Assembly (NCBI GenBank): GCA_017621455.1
Contig: JAGATC010000020.1
Span: forward strand, 1 to 64,000
Direction: 5' to 3'
Source of the DNA: Alistipes sp.
Lineage (GTDB): Bacteria > Bacteroidota > Bacteroidia > Bacteroidales > Rikenellaceae
Length of the DNA: 64,000 nucleotides
Under the pieces are notes generated by a model, which searched no databases, was not told the origin of the DNA, and saw only the letters and a list, made by a program, of their open reading frames with translations. This document shows, one piece after another, positions 54,598-64,000 of the stretch (the stretch's first letter is position 1; each line of letters starts with the position of its first letter). The translations under genes were made by a program, and so were the position numbers.

Positions 54598-55575
54598 TTA
54601 CTTTGCTGGCGATATATCAATGTTTAGATCGCTCTCTTTTAGTCCCATGTCTGTCGATACGTTCATCGATGTGGATAGTTGCTCTCCACGTTTAGGAGGC
54701 GTATTTGGTCGTGTTGCAGGCTGCGGCGGTGTCGCGGGTCTGTCGCCTGCGGGTAGCTGAGCCTTTGGCGCTGTGTTGGTCGTGGGGCTCATGGTGCGAT
54801 TGTTGTCAACCTTTGGCGTTGAAGATGGCGGCGAGGGTCTCTGCGCAGGCCTATTGCTTCGATTCTCAGCGGCTTTATTGTTATTTGCCCTGTTCTCCGC
54901 CCTGCTATTCTCCTTTTTGTCACTCTCCTTTTTGTTAGCCTCCTCCTCTTTGTTTGCCGCGTCAATCTCCTCTTGGCTGGGCTGACTCATGTCGAACTCC
55001 ATCTCGGAGCTATACTTGCGGAAGTGTATGTTTTTTAGGTCCTCGTCGGCGTCGAAGCCAACTCCGAAGTGCCAGCCGTCGGGTTGCAGAATCTTGGTGT
55101 CGACGTTGGAGTATATCTTCTTGGTGGTGGCGTTCCAGAAGAGCTGCTGCGTATATATCTCGGTGTGTCCCGTAATGGTGGTGTCGCCATCCTTACGGTT
55201 ATTTTTTATGATGACTACGTTACCCTTTGCTTCCCACAGCTTTTGGTTCTCGTAGTATATGGCGTAGTTGGCCTTGATGTTAGCATCTTCAAGGTTTGTG
55301 CTATCCGAAGTGTATGTAGTCATCTCGATGCCTCGGCGAAACTCCTGATAGGGGTTTGTCGCCATACTATAGCCCTCCATGAGGGGTGTCACAAAGGTAT
55401 AGGAGCGTTGTCCGTTCTCCATCATTGTGATGGTGCGGTTTTCGCTCGACTCGGTCATCAGAGTCTCATAGTCGAAGATTGTAGCTTCTGGTTTCTTACT
55501 ACATGAGAATAGCAATGTAGCACTCCCCACGATGGAGAGTGCTATCACTGCATATTGTCTCAATGTTTGATACAT
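54598..55575 (-). CDS. lptC: LptC-like lipoprotein with long disordered tail
   Basis: LptC bridges the inner-membrane LptBFG extractor to the periplasmic LPS transport chain. The chosen ATG gives 325 residues with a lipoprotein signal (lipobox LFSC, Cys25); an in-frame GTG at 55596 overlaps the stop of the TPR gene and is less likely. The beta-jellyroll core spans about 35-200 (IKANYAIYYENQKLWEAKGN, LFWNATTKKIYSNV). After about residue 205 comes a 120-residue tail rich in E, K, N, then P, T, R, which is unusual for the family. Confidence 0.87.
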   Translation of the reverse strand: MYQTLRQYAVIALSIVGSATLLFSCSKKPEATIFDYETLMTESSENRTITMMENGQRSYTFVTPLMEGYSMATNPYQEFRRGIEMTTYTSDSTNLEDANIKANYAIYYENQKLWEAKGNVVIIKNNRKDGDTTITGHTEIYTQQLFWNATTKKIYSNVDTKILQPDGWHFGVGFDADEDLKNIHFRKYSSEMEFDMSQPSQEEIDAANKEEEANKKESDKKENSRAENRANNNKAAENRSNRPAQRPSPPSSTPKVDNNRTMSPTTNTAPKAQLPAGDRPATPPQPATRPNTPPKRGEQLSTSMNVSTDMGLKESDLNIDISPAK

Positions 55576-55595
55576 GGAATATGTTGTCTCAAACA

Positions 55596-56942
55596 CTATC
55601 GGTAACGTACGGTTGTTGCCTGACCTGCTGCGAAGCCACAGAGGATGGTGTAGCGGTCACCAGCAGTAAGCTCGGCGAAGAAGCAAGCCTCCTGTACGGG
55701 GAATGCTGAGCGGTATGCGCTCATAAGCTGCTGTGCAGCCTTCTGTACCTCGGGCTCATCCTTGAGGAGGTTAACAGCCTGAGCCATAGCGTCGTATGCT
55801 GCCCAGTAAACTGAGGTGCCACCTACCTTATCGTCAGGACATGTAGTAGATGCGTAGCACTGACCGAGGATGAAGTATGCATAACCGTTCTCGGGGTTGA
55901 TGCCACGGAGCTCGCGTGCTGCCTCAGCAGCTGCTGAGTAGTTGTGCTTGCTGATCTCGATAAGGCCAATCTGAACATAGAGAGGCTCCTTCTTTGCGGG
56001 GTCAGCCTCCACAGCGAGTGCCTCGCGCAAGTACTTCAACGCCTTGTCGTTCTCGCCACGGTTCTTAAAGCCCTGAGCAAGGAACAATGCTGTCTCTGAC
56101 GAGGGGTTAACGGTGTAGTACTTCTCGGTAGTTGCGAAGAAGAAGTCGCTGGTACACTGTGCACGTGACATGAGGGCTACGGCCTGAGCCAAGAGTGCCT
56201 CGTTGTCGGGATCTGCAGCGAGCTTCTCGCTAAAGAGTGCCTCAAGGTTCTCGCAGCTTGCAGCACCGCTGGTACCGAAGCTTGTCTCGAACATGTCGCG
56301 ATACTGCTCATCCTCAGCCGATACCTCAGCAAAGAGTGGTGAGAGACGCTCATACTCCGAAAGAATCATGTCGCTGGTTACGTTGTCATCATACTCGTAG
56401 TCCTCGCAGAGGTACTTGAAGTAGCTGGCAGCGATGTCAAGGTGTGAGTTGCCGCTCTCGATGCCTGCGTCAACAGCAGCCTTCAAGCCTGCACGCAACA
56501 ATGGACGGTCGGTGGTGCAGTAGCGGAGCATATCACGAGCCTTCATGTCGAGGATGTAGTCCTTACCGTTCTTGGCGTGGTCACCGAAGTAGATAACACG
56601 CTGGTCATAGATGAACAAGATAGAGTCTACGTACATCTTACGCTCATCAACGCTACGTGCGCGCTGTGCCTTGTTCTTGTAGATGGTCACACCACGTGCG
56701 AAGGTGTTCTGCGAAGCTGCGGGGCAGTTGTTGAGCAACTGCTGGAAGTACTCCGTAGCGCGCTTGAAGTCCTTAGCGTCGATAGACTCCTTCAAGTAGT
56801 TACTTGCGCTGATGTTTGACTGACGCTCCTCAACAGTCGCACCCCACTTGCCATACTTAGCGTCGTCGCTGAAATCCTGTGCTGACGCCGAGAATCCCAT
56901 GAAGAGGGCGGCAGCAGCCAAAATCACTTTTACACTTTTCAT
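55596..56942 (-). CDS. Periplasmic TPR repeat protein
   Basis: This is a 448-residue protein with a signal peptide (VKVILAAAALFMGFSASAQ, cleaved after about residue 21). The rest is helical, with tetratricopeptide repeats most visible at about 285-345 (ALFLAQGFKNRGENDKALKYLREALAVEAD and the next two repeats). TPR proteins of this kind act as scaffolds. It lies between the outer-membrane barrel gene and lptC, an order I associate with Bacteroidetes, which suggests a role in outer membrane assembly. The precise function is unknown. Confidence 0.87.
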   Translation of the reverse strand: MKSVKVILAAAALFMGFSASAQDFSDDAKYGKWGATVEERQSNISASNYLKESIDAKDFKRATEYFQQLLNNCPAASQNTFARGVTIYKNKAQRARSVDERKMYVDSILFIYDQRVIYFGDHAKNGKDYILDMKARDMLRYCTTDRPLLRAGLKAAVDAGIESGNSHLDIAASYFKYLCEDYEYDDNVTSDMILSEYERLSPLFAEVSAEDEQYRDMFETSFGTSGAASCENLEALFSEKLAADPDNEALLAQAVALMSRAQCTSDFFFATTEKYYTVNPSSETALFLAQGFKNRGENDKALKYLREALAVEADPAKKEPLYVQIGLIEISKHNYSAAAEAARELRGINPENGYAYFILGQCYASTTCPDDKVGGTSVYWAAYDAMAQAVNLLKDEPEVQKAAQQLMSAYRSAFPVQEACFFAELTAGDRYTILCGFAAGQATTVRYR

Positions 56943-57029
56943 AACCTTAGTTTTTATTTGTTTTGTTTCTGTATAATTTGCTACTTAGTTGTTGCTTCGT
57001 CGCACCTACAGCTATCACTGGTGTAGGAC

Positions 57030-58433
57030 TTAATCGTACTTCTGACGTACGAACCAGTAGTCCGAAGTGTCGAGTGAGAAGAGCGAGAAGCCCACCGATA
57101 TTTTGTAGTAGTTCTGAGTGACCAAGCCCACCCTCATGCCGTTGAGCTTAGGTGTTGCTGGAGACGACATACGGCCATACTCAAAGCCAACGTTTATCGA
57201 CGAGGAGCCCCAAATCTTTACTGGGAAACCAATACCTGCAGTGATGGCAAGCTGGTTGATGCGCTCACCGGCGAAGGTCTGATAGTTGTTGCCAAGGCGT
57301 GCACCTACACGATACGACATGCGGTTGAGGTAGTTGCGCACATCGGTACGCTTGGGTGTTATCTCAAAGCCGAGCTTTAGCGTATGGGTATTTGTGTATG
57401 CCACGGCAATATCCTTCATGTTGCTGTTCTCCTCAAAGCTCTTGTTGTCGCTGCCCCATGCGGCGTATTTATAATCTACGCCCCACGCCACTACGCGGTC
57501 CTGGTAGTATAGGCCGACGCCCACCTCGTGTGGTACGCGAAGCTCGAGCGTCTGCGTGAAGTCGGTGATGGGAGCACTATGTATGTTGTTGATAGTGTTA
57601 TCCGTGTATACGTAGTTCTGCTTCTTGGGGTTTAGTCTGCCACCGAGGTCGTACGTAGCACCAAGCGTAAATATGCGTTTCTCGTTGAGGATGATGTTCC
57701 ACTGAATACCTGCCTGCAACTTGAAGTTATTCACGCGGTAGCGGTCCACACCCTTTGTTGCGGCAAAGTTGCCTGTGCCTGTGATTACGTTGGGTATTGT
57801 TGTTGAGTACTCGCGGTCGATGTTTCCCCAGAAGTACTTGGCAGCAACGCCTATCGAGAAGTTACGCCATGGTGCCCAGCCCAATGCCAACTTAACCTCC
57901 GTGATGTCACCCTCACCAAGGTAGCCATATACCACGCGACCGATGTCTGCCCAGTTATTATCGTTCTGGTCGGTCATCACCATCTTGTAGCCCACGCTGC
58001 TGTAGGGAGCAACACTCAACGTCGCGCCGAAGTTCTTAGCCAGGGGGAAGGCCAACGAGATGTTGTGCAAGTTGATGGTGTTGTATGCAGTCTTAGCTTT
58101 GTGGCTCTCTGTCCCAGCGCTATCAAACTTCGCCTGATTGTTGCGATAGTGTGTGGCGTCGAAGCTGAAGTCGAACAAGAAGCTCTTGCGAGGAGCGACG
58201 CTTGCTGCTGCGGGATTCTGTGTGTTTACCTGTCCCGTTGAACGCAAGCCGATGCCGATGCCACCCATTGCACGCATCTGCACGGTACCGGGTGTAATCA
58301 GCTCACCGGGACCATACATCGAGTATGGCGAATAGGCGTTAATGCTACTGGTCTGCGCCTCCACCGTGATGGGGATGACCAGCGCAAAAATCGCAATCAC
58401 GACACCTAATATCAACGTATATCTACTCTGCAT
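57030..58433 (-). CDS. Outer-membrane beta-barrel protein, FadL/PorV-like
   Basis: This 467-residue protein starts with a signal peptide (ILGVVIAIFALVIPITVEAQ) and continues as alternating beta strands to the end. The segment SMYGPGELITPGTVQMRAMG and GQVNTQNPAAASV is typical of FadL- and PorV-related barrels of Bacteroidetes, including the NPA motif. The C-terminus lacks the usual terminal phenylalanine (ends RQKYD). Substrate unknown. Its start overlaps the end of coaX by 11 bases, so the two are translated in a coupled way. Confidence 0.85.
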   Translation of the reverse strand: MQSRYTLILGVVIAIFALVIPITVEAQTSSINAYSPYSMYGPGELITPGTVQMRAMGGIGIGLRSTGQVNTQNPAAASVAPRKSFLFDFSFDATHYRNNQAKFDSAGTESHKAKTAYNTINLHNISLAFPLAKNFGATLSVAPYSSVGYKMVMTDQNDNNWADIGRVVYGYLGEGDITEVKLALGWAPWRNFSIGVAAKYFWGNIDREYSTTIPNVITGTGNFAATKGVDRYRVNNFKLQAGIQWNIILNEKRIFTLGATYDLGGRLNPKKQNYVYTDNTINNIHSAPITDFTQTLELRVPHEVGVGLYYQDRVVAWGVDYKYAAWGSDNKSFEENSNMKDIAVAYTNTHTLKLGFEITPKRTDVRNYLNRMSYRVGARLGNNYQTFAGERINQLAITAGIGFPVKIWGSSSINVGFEYGRMSSPATPKLNGMRVGLVTQNYYKISVGFSLFSLDTSDYWFVRQKYD

Positions 58434-59148
58434 TGTAGTCCAAAATTCTATTGAGACCGAAAACTACCGGCTCACAGTCTGCAAATATCGTATTTTTAAT
58501 TCTCTTTACAAAATATTTTGCGTCACCTCCGGTGAAAATTATGCATTTTTTTTCGTTTTTCCCCGAGAATGCCTCCACATAGCCTCTAATTTCGTGCTCA
58601 ACACCTCGCATTACGCCCTGTTCTATAGCTTCGCAAGTGGTGCGTCCGTAGTCTAAAACTTCCTCCGTTGCATAGCAACGAGGCAGGCGTGCGGTGTAGT
58701 CGGCAAGTGCGCGAAAACGGGTGGTCACGCCGGGTGAAATATTACCCCCCTTGAAGGCTCCATCCACCACGTAGTCTATGGTTATGGCCGTGCCAAAGTC
58801 AACAATCATAATGTCTCTGTCGCCATACATGGCCCACGCTCCCACGGCGGCAGCTAAGCGGTCAGCACCAAGAGTCTCGGGGGTATGGTAGTCGTTGCCG
58901 ATGGGTATTGGTGTGGTTGCGGGCTTAAAGATGATAGTCTTAGCTCCGTGTGCCTCCACCATGTCGGCAATTGCAAGCTCGTTACCACGTGTCGAAGCAA
59001 CTATGGCGCGGGCGATGTCGTACTCCTCGAATATAGCGCCAACGAACTGATTATCAATATTCTCGATAACCCATTCGCGGAGGATTCTATCCCCCTCCAT
59101 TGCAACTATCTTAGCGCGACTGTTGCCTATGTCGATGATAAGATTCAT
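58423..59148 (-). CDS. coaX: Type III pantothenate kinase
   Basis: CoaX phosphorylates pantothenate, the first step to coenzyme A, and is not feedback-inhibited by CoA. The 241 residues have the N-terminal phosphate motif IIDIGNSRAKI (4-14), TLGADRLAAAVGAW, the catalytic-site segment VDFGTAITIDYV near 119 and GGNISPGV. It overlaps the outer-membrane barrel gene by 11 bases and starts at the stop codon of mfd (one-base overlap). Confidence 0.96.
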   Translation of the reverse strand: MNLIIDIGNSRAKIVAMEGDRILREWVIENIDNQFVGAIFEEYDIARAIVASTRGNELAIADMVEAHGAKTIIFKPATTPIPIGNDYHTPETLGADRLAAAVGAWAMYGDRDIMIVDFGTAITIDYVVDGAFKGGNISPGVTTRFRALADYTARLPRCYATEEVLDYGRTTCEAIEQGVMRGVEHEIRGYVEAFSGKNEKKCIIFTGGDAKYFVKRIKNTIFADCEPVVFGLNRILDYNAE

Positions 59149-62100
59149 TATCTCTGCTCTTTATTTGGTGTCGCCACATCGGCCAGATGGCGCAACATAG
59201 CCACAGCCTCAGCTATGGAGTATATCTTTCTAACGGTCATAGAGAGGCGATTATTGTATTGTTTGACCACAAAACGATCGGGTTCGGCAACAACCCTGCG
59301 CAACATGTTAAGGAAGGTGTCTGTTTTGAAGAATGGCGAGTTGTTGTCGCCAACAAAGCGGGCTATGAGTAGTCCGTTCTTCACCTTGACATGTTCCATG
59401 CCGAGGTTGATGGCCTCGCGGCGTAGTTTTACCACGTCGATAAGCTCTCTTACGGGTTGTGGCAGTGCGCCAAATCTATCGAGTAGGCGTGCGGCAAATG
59501 CCTCGAACTGCTCGTCGGTGCGCATGGCGTCAATCTCGCGGTAGAGACGTATCTTCTCGCTCTGCGAGCGTACGTAACTATCAGGAATCGAGGCGTCTAC
59601 ATCGATGTCGATAGTGGCGTCATCCACAAACGATATATCCTTCATTGCGTCGTTCTCGGCCTCGCTCAAGCCCGACGTATCAAGACCCTCGGCACGAAGC
59701 TCCGTGATGGCCTGTTGCAGAATCTTCTGGTATGTCTCGATGCCCACGTCGGCGATAAAGCCACTCTGCTCGGCCCCCAAAAGGTTACCTGCACCACGAA
59801 TATCGAGGTCCTGCATGGCGATGTTGAAGCCCGAGCCTAAGTCTGAAAACTCCTCGATGGCACGCAGACGACGGCGCGCATCCCCTCCGATAAGCTCGTC
59901 GGGTGGCGAGAGCAGATAGCAGAAACCCTTGCGGTCGCTACGGCCCACACGGCCACGCAACTGATGCAGGTCGCTTAGTCCGAAGTGGTGTGCATCGTTG
60001 ATAATGATAGTGTTAGCATTGCCAATATCGATGCCATTTTCGATAATCGTTGTCGCCAACAGTACGTCGAACTCCCCGTAGATAAAGTTCATGATGAGCT
60101 TCTCGAGCTCGTCGGCCTTCATGCGTCCATGGCCTATACCCACGCGAGCCTTCGGACATAGGCGTCTAATAAGGTCTGCAATCCTACCGAGGTCATCGAC
60201 TTTATTGTGTACGAAGTATACCTGACCACCACGTGCCAACTCCTCCTCTATGGCGTCACGGATAATCTCCTCGCTAAACGTATGCGACTCGGTGACAATA
60301 GGTTGGCGGTTAGGTGGCGGGGTGGATATGACCGATAGGTCGCGAGAGCCCATAAGCGAGAATTGCAGGGTTCGCGGAATGGGTGTCGCGGTGAGTGTTA
60401 GCGTATCAACAGCAATAGAGAGCTGTGTGAGCTTCTCCTTAGCTGCCACACCGAACTTCTGCTCCTCGTCGATGATTAAGAGACCAAGGTCGTGGAACTC
60501 AATCTGTTTCGAGAGCATCTTATGTGTGCCGATGAGGATGTCTATCTTTCCCGACTTCAGCTCCTCGGAAATGCGGCGTGTATCTTTTGCCGACTTTGTG
60601 CGGTTTACGTACTCTACGGTTACAGGCAGGTCGCGCAGACGCTCCGAGAAGGAACGGTAGTGTTGCAGCGCAAGGATGGTTGTGGGCACAAGCACCGCTG
60701 TCTGCTTGCCATCGCACGCAGCCTTAAAGGCGGCACGTATAGCCACCTCGGTCTTACCAAAGCCCACATCACCACAAACAAGGCGATCCATTGGCTGCTC
60801 CGACTCCATGTCACGCTTTACGGCAGCAACAGCCGTCTGCTGGTCGGGTGTATCCTCCCACTTAAACGACGCCTCGAGCTCCTGCTGTAGGTAGCCATCT
60901 TCCGAAAAGGCAAAGCCCTTCGATGCCTTACGCTTGGCGTAGAGGGCAATAAGCTCGCGCGATATATCCTTGACGGCCTTCTTTGTTGTGGTCTTAAGTT
61001 TCTGCCAGGCCCCGTTTCCGAGCTTGTATATCTTCGGAGGCTCACCCTCGCCGCTCTTGTATCGCGAGATGCGGTGCAGCGCATGAACGTTCACAAAGAG
61101 TATGTCGTTATCCTTGTATATCAGCTTTATAGCCTCCTTAGTGCGGCCATTCTCATTGAGCTTGACAAGACCACCAAAGCGTCCTACACCATGGTCGATA
61201 TGCACCACGTAGTCGCCCACCTTCAGGGCGTTAAGCTCCGCCACGGTCATCTGTTCGTCGCGCTTAATCTCGTCGCGCAGACGGTAGCGCTGATAGCGGT
61301 CAAAGATGTTGTGGTCGGTATAGATGCAGACTTTCAGGTCATTATCCACGAAGCCCTCATGCAAGACCACATCTTCCGCGCGGAACGTCACATCGCGGCG
61401 TCCAATCTGGTGGAAGATGTTACTTAGGCGCTCCATCTGAGCCTTGTTGTGCGAGAGGATGGAGGTGGTATAGCCGCGCTCCTTGTTCCAACGAATATCG
61501 TCGGCAAGCATCTCGAAGTTGCGGTTAAAGGCGGGCTGTGGCGATGTCTTGAAGGTTATGGTGGCGGTTGCGCGGCGCTCGCGGATGTTGTCCTTAATCA
61601 GGGCGAGCGCAGAGCTCTCCCAATCTTTGAGAAGCGTTTGGCGCGAGGTGACACGCAGCGATAACATGCGTGCATCAGCCTCGCTCTCAGCCTGTTCCAG
61701 CACCTTCTTGCGCACCTCGGCAACCTTGCGTAGCGCATAGTCACCATCCGTAAGCCACCATGTGGCGCCTGCGGCAAAGTTCGCCAACGACACGCGTACG
61801 GCATTCTCGCCCTCCTTCATTGTATTTGCCACAATCTCAACGCTCTCACGCCTCTCGGCAGATAGCTGGCTCGAGATGTCGAAGCGGCGCAACGAGTCTA
61901 TCTCGTCACCAAAGAAGTCGACACGATAGGGCTTAGACTCGGAGTAGGAGAAGACGTCGACAATGCCGCCACGCACGGAGTACTGTCCTGGCTCGTAGAC
62001 AAAGTCTACGCGCTCGAAGCCATGCTCCGAAATCCAGGCGACAAGTGAGTCTTGCGTCATCACTTCTCCCACCTTGAGTGCTAACGACAGCTCTTTGAGG

Positions 62101-62507
62101 TCTACACGCTCGGCAACGCTCTCGGCAAGAGCCTCGGGGTAGGTGCAGATGGCTAAGTAGCCATCTTTGAAGTTGCTTATGGCATTGAGTGCCGAGGTGC
62201 GGCGCACCACGCCTTGAGCATCCTCAGCACCGTATGCTGCGGAGCGCTTGTAGCCCGATGAGAAGAACTCCACGCGGCTCTCATCCAATAGCTCGTAGAG
62301 GTCGTTAACGAGATATGCGGCACTATCACGGTCGTCGGCAACAAGGATGTGAATGCCACCCATTTTCTCGATAACTCCCGCCGCATAAAGCGAATAAGCT
62401 CCGCCGACCATCTGCTCGAGATGGACGGTAGAGCCTATTGTTTCCAAGTATTTCTGCAACTCGCGCGCCTGCTTGGAACGGCGTACGAGTCCCTTTAAGT
62501 AGTCCAC
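59148..62507 (-). CDS. mfd: Transcription-repair coupling factor Mfd
   Basis: Mfd removes stalled RNA polymerase and recruits UvrAB. The 1119-residue protein has the UvrB-like N-terminal part (LEQMVGGAYSLYAAGVIEK), the CarD-type polymerase-interacting domain (VGDYVVHIDHGVGRFGGLVKL split near 425), the ATPase with GDVGFGKTEVAIRA near 584 and DEEQKFG near 682, helicase motif ATPIPRTLQFSLMG, and the C-terminal TRCF domain. Length is normal for the family. It lies between rng (30 bases upstream) and coaX. Confidence 0.97.
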   Translation of the reverse strand: MDYLKGLVRRSKQARELQKYLETIGSTVHLEQMVGGAYSLYAAGVIEKMGGIHILVADDRDSAAYLVNDLYELLDESRVEFFSSGYKRSAAYGAEDAQGVVRRTSALNAISNFKDGYLAICTYPEALAESVAERVDLKELSLALKVGEVMTQDSLVAWISEHGFERVDFVYEPGQYSVRGGIVDVFSYSESKPYRVDFFGDEIDSLRRFDISSQLSAERRESVEIVANTMKEGENAVRVSLANFAAGATWWLTDGDYALRKVAEVRKKVLEQAESEADARMLSLRVTSRQTLLKDWESSALALIKDNIRERRATATITFKTSPQPAFNRNFEMLADDIRWNKERGYTTSILSHNKAQMERLSNIFHQIGRRDVTFRAEDVVLHEGFVDNDLKVCIYTDHNIFDRYQRYRLRDEIKRDEQMTVAELNALKVGDYVVHIDHGVGRFGGLVKLNENGRTKEAIKLIYKDNDILFVNVHALHRISRYKSGEGEPPKIYKLGNGAWQKLKTTTKKAVKDISRELIALYAKRKASKGFAFSEDGYLQQELEASFKWEDTPDQQTAVAAVKRDMESEQPMDRLVCGDVGFGKTEVAIRAAFKAACDGKQTAVLVPTTILALQHYRSFSERLRDLPVTVEYVNRTKSAKDTRRISEELKSGKIDILIGTHKMLSKQIEFHDLGLLIIDEEQKFGVAAKEKLTQLSIAVDTLTLTATPIPRTLQFSLMGSRDLSVISTPPPNRQPIVTESHTFSEEIIRDAIEEELARGGQVYFVHNKVDDLGRIADLIRRLCPKARVGIGHGRMKADELEKLIMNFIYGEFDVLLATTIIENGIDIGNANTIIINDAHHFGLSDLHQLRGRVGRSDRKGFCYLLSPPDELIGGDARRRLRAIEEFSDLGSGFNIAMQDLDIRGAGNLLGAEQSGFIADVGIETYQKILQQAITELRAEGLDTSGLSEAENDAMKDISFVDDATIDIDVDASIPDSYVRSQSEKIRLYREIDAMRTDEQFEAFAARLLDRFGALPQPVRELIDVVKLRREAINLGMEHVKVKNGLLIARFVGDNNSPFFKTDTFLNMLRRVVAEPDRFVVKQYNNRLSMTVRKIYSIAEAVAMLRHLADVATPNKEQR

Positions 62508-62537
62508 GCTTCTTACTGAGTTTTCCTTTTAATGGGG

Positions 62538-64000
62538 TTACATTAGAAGCGATTTACCCTTCTTGTCCAAGTATGCCACGTCAATCATGCCAACACTCTG
62601 GTCGGCAGTAATCTTGATGCGCACCTTGTACTTAAACATCCAACGCGTGCGGAGCGAAATCAGTCCTCGGCGCAGATACGCTTTCACATAGGGGCTAACT
62701 CGGAGGTTAACATAGCGACAACCCTTCTCGGCGAGGAGTCCTATCTGCTCCTCTATGCTCTTCTCGAGCAAGATGGTGGGGCCAACCTTGCCTGTGCCAT
62801 GACACGTGGGGCAGATGTCGGAAGTCTCCTCCATGGCGATGGGGCGCACACGCTGACGTGTAATCTGCATAAGACCGAACTTGGTCAGCGGCAGAATGGT
62901 GTGCTTCGCCTTGTCCGTAGCCATAAGTTTCTGCATCGTCTCGAACAACATCTGGCGGCTTTGCGCCTTGCGCAGGTCGATAAAGTCGACAATGACAATG
63001 CCTCCCATATCTCTCAGACGTAGCTGTCGTGCTATCTCCGTAGCCGCGGCCAGGTTGACCTCCAATGCTGTCTGCTCCTGGTCGTCTTCGGCCTTGGTGC
63101 GGTTGCCCGAGTTCACGTCGATGACGTGCATAGCCTCGGTGTGCTCGATAATAAGGTATGCTCCACGGCGGAGCGATACATACTTTGCAAATAACGACTT
63201 AATCTGTTTCGCGACATCGAAGTTATCGAAAATCGAGACCTTACCTTTGTAGAGCTTCACCTTGTGCTCCATGTCGGGCTTGATGACATGCACGTAGCTC
63301 TTAATCTCGTTGTACATCGTCTCGTCGTCGACCATAATCTGCGAGAAGGTGTCGTTGAGCGAGTCGCGAATGATGGTGTTTACTCGGCTCATCTCGCTCA
63401 TGATGCGAGCGGGAGCCTCACTCTTGCGTATTGTTGCAAGAGCCTTGTTCCATCTCTCGATGAGAGAGAGTATGTCTTGTATAATGTCGATGTCCTCGGC
63501 ATCGGCTGCTGCCGTGCGTATGATGACACCGAAGTTTTGTGGGAGCACCTCCTGTGCAACCTTGCGAAGTCGTTTCTTTGCAGCGTTCGAGCGTATCTTT
63601 GTCGACACAAACACCTTGTTTGAGAATGGCACTAACACCACGTTGCGACCCGCCAGCGATATGTCTGCCGTAAGCCTTGGACCCTTTGTTGAGATCGCCT
63701 CCTTGGCAATCTGCACCATTATCTCGTCACCAGGCTTTAGGTGGTCGCCGATGCGTCCCTCTTTCTCGAGTTGCGGTTCGAGCTTCATGCTCTCGACATG
63801 AATCTGTCGTCGTCCGCTTTGGCAGCTATGCACCACACGCTCCAGTGAGCGGTAGCTTGTGCCTAAGTCGAGATAGTGGATGAAGGCATCCTTCTCATGA
63901 CCTATGTTTACGAATGCTGCGTTCAGACCGGGCATAATCTTGCGTACGCGACCGAGGTAGATGTCGCCCACGGAGAATCCCGTCTGACACTGCTCTTTGT
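62538..64000 (-). CDS. rng: Ribonuclease G/E family endoribonuclease, N-terminus beyond window
   Basis: The frame stays open to the window edge, so the start lies outside; the GTG at 63971 is an internal codon in FSVGDIYLGRV of the S1 domain. The family cuts single-stranded RNA in 16S rRNA maturation and mRNA decay. Visible motifs: RVRKIMPGLNAAFVNIGHEK (S1 domain), the catalytic metal site HVIDVNSGNRTK and GIVIVDFIDL, and the zinc-link CPTCHGTGKV. The protein lacks the long C-terminal scaffold of RNase E and is of RNase G size. A name other than rng (rne) is possible. Confidence 0.93.
   Translation of the reverse strand, partial: KEQCQTGFSVGDIYLGRVRKIMPGLNAAFVNIGHEKDAFIHYLDLGTSYRSLERVVHSCQSGRRQIHVESMKLEPQLEKEGRIGDHLKPGDEIMVQIAKEAISTKGPRLTADISLAGRNVVLVPFSNKVFVSTKIRSNAAKKRLRKVAQEVLPQNFGVIIRTAAADAEDIDIIQDILSLIERWNKALATIRKSEAPARIMSEMSRVNTIIRDSLNDTFSQIMVDDETMYNEIKSYVHVIKPDMEHKVKLYKGKVSIFDNFDVAKQIKSLFAKYVSLRRGAYLIIEHTEAMHVIDVNSGNRTKAEDDQEQTALEVNLAAATEIARQLRLRDMGGIVIVDFIDLRKAQSRQMLFETMQKLMATDKAKHTILPLTKFGLMQITRQRVRPIAMEETSDICPTCHGTGKVGPTILLEKSIEEQIGLLAEKGCRYVNLRVSPYVKAYLRRGLISLRTRWMFKYKVRIKITADQSVGMIDVAYLDKKGKSLLM

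Overview
The window looks like a chromosomal segment of a Bacteroidales bacterium, most likely Alistipes or another member of the Rikenellaceae; the genus is an inference. The support is the gene order (tRNA-Thr/Tyr/Gly, tuf, tRNA-Trp, secE, nusG, rplKAJL, rpoBC), the family content (DUF4954, GldE, lipoprotein LptC, BACON-like lipoproteins, ECF sigma factor), and a recurring promoter with TTG about 19-21 bases upstream of TAnnTTTG. That is the -33/-7 consensus of the Bacteroidetes primary sigma factor. I found it complete at nine places, and several of these decide start codons.

Layout. 1-13.4 kb (+): tRNA genes and the core transcription/translation cluster from tuf to rpoC, closed by a strong terminator. 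13.4-15.8 kb: a non-coding stretch with palindromic repeats and a candidate structured RNA, then an AT-rich cassette of four unknown small genes. 15.8-22.1 kb: two lipoproteins, rpsA, and a LuxE-like plus LicD/glycosyltransferase pair probably acting on surface glycans. 22.1-27.3 kb (-): a repeat-rich gap, then infC, thrS, a small membrane protein and pdxA as a likely operon, and rplS as a separate unit with a structured leader. 27.3-39.8 kb (-): one long co-directional run (glycosyltransferase, ECF sigma factor, rsmG, DUF4954, trxB, rnz, RNA methyltransferase, GH2 glycosidase, two related lipoproteins). 39.8-47.7 kb (+): tgt, lptF/G, a fused mqnE-PASTA gene, rluD, ygiQ and a repeat lipoprotein, ended by a perfect terminator. 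47.7-64 kb (-): adenosine kinase-like, pfkA, a TIR-transmembrane-sensor protein, and an envelope/repair run (rng, mfd, coaX, outer-membrane barrel, TPR protein, lptC, gldE, ppiD-like).

How the genes work together. Most of the window is housekeeping: transcription and translation (rpoBC, nusG, ribosomal proteins, tuf, infC, thrS), RNA modification and processing (tgt, rsmG, rluD, rnz, rng), and envelope assembly (secE, lptC, lptF/G, ppiD-like, outer-membrane barrel). The best candidates for something undescribed are the four-gene AT-rich cassette with the structured RNA next to it (13.86-15.68 kb), the single-pass TIR protein with an extracytoplasmic sensor-like domain and an inverted repeat over its promoter, and the fusion of the menaquinone enzyme MqnE to a membrane-anchored PASTA protein. 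Function was read from sequence motifs only; no database search was possible.
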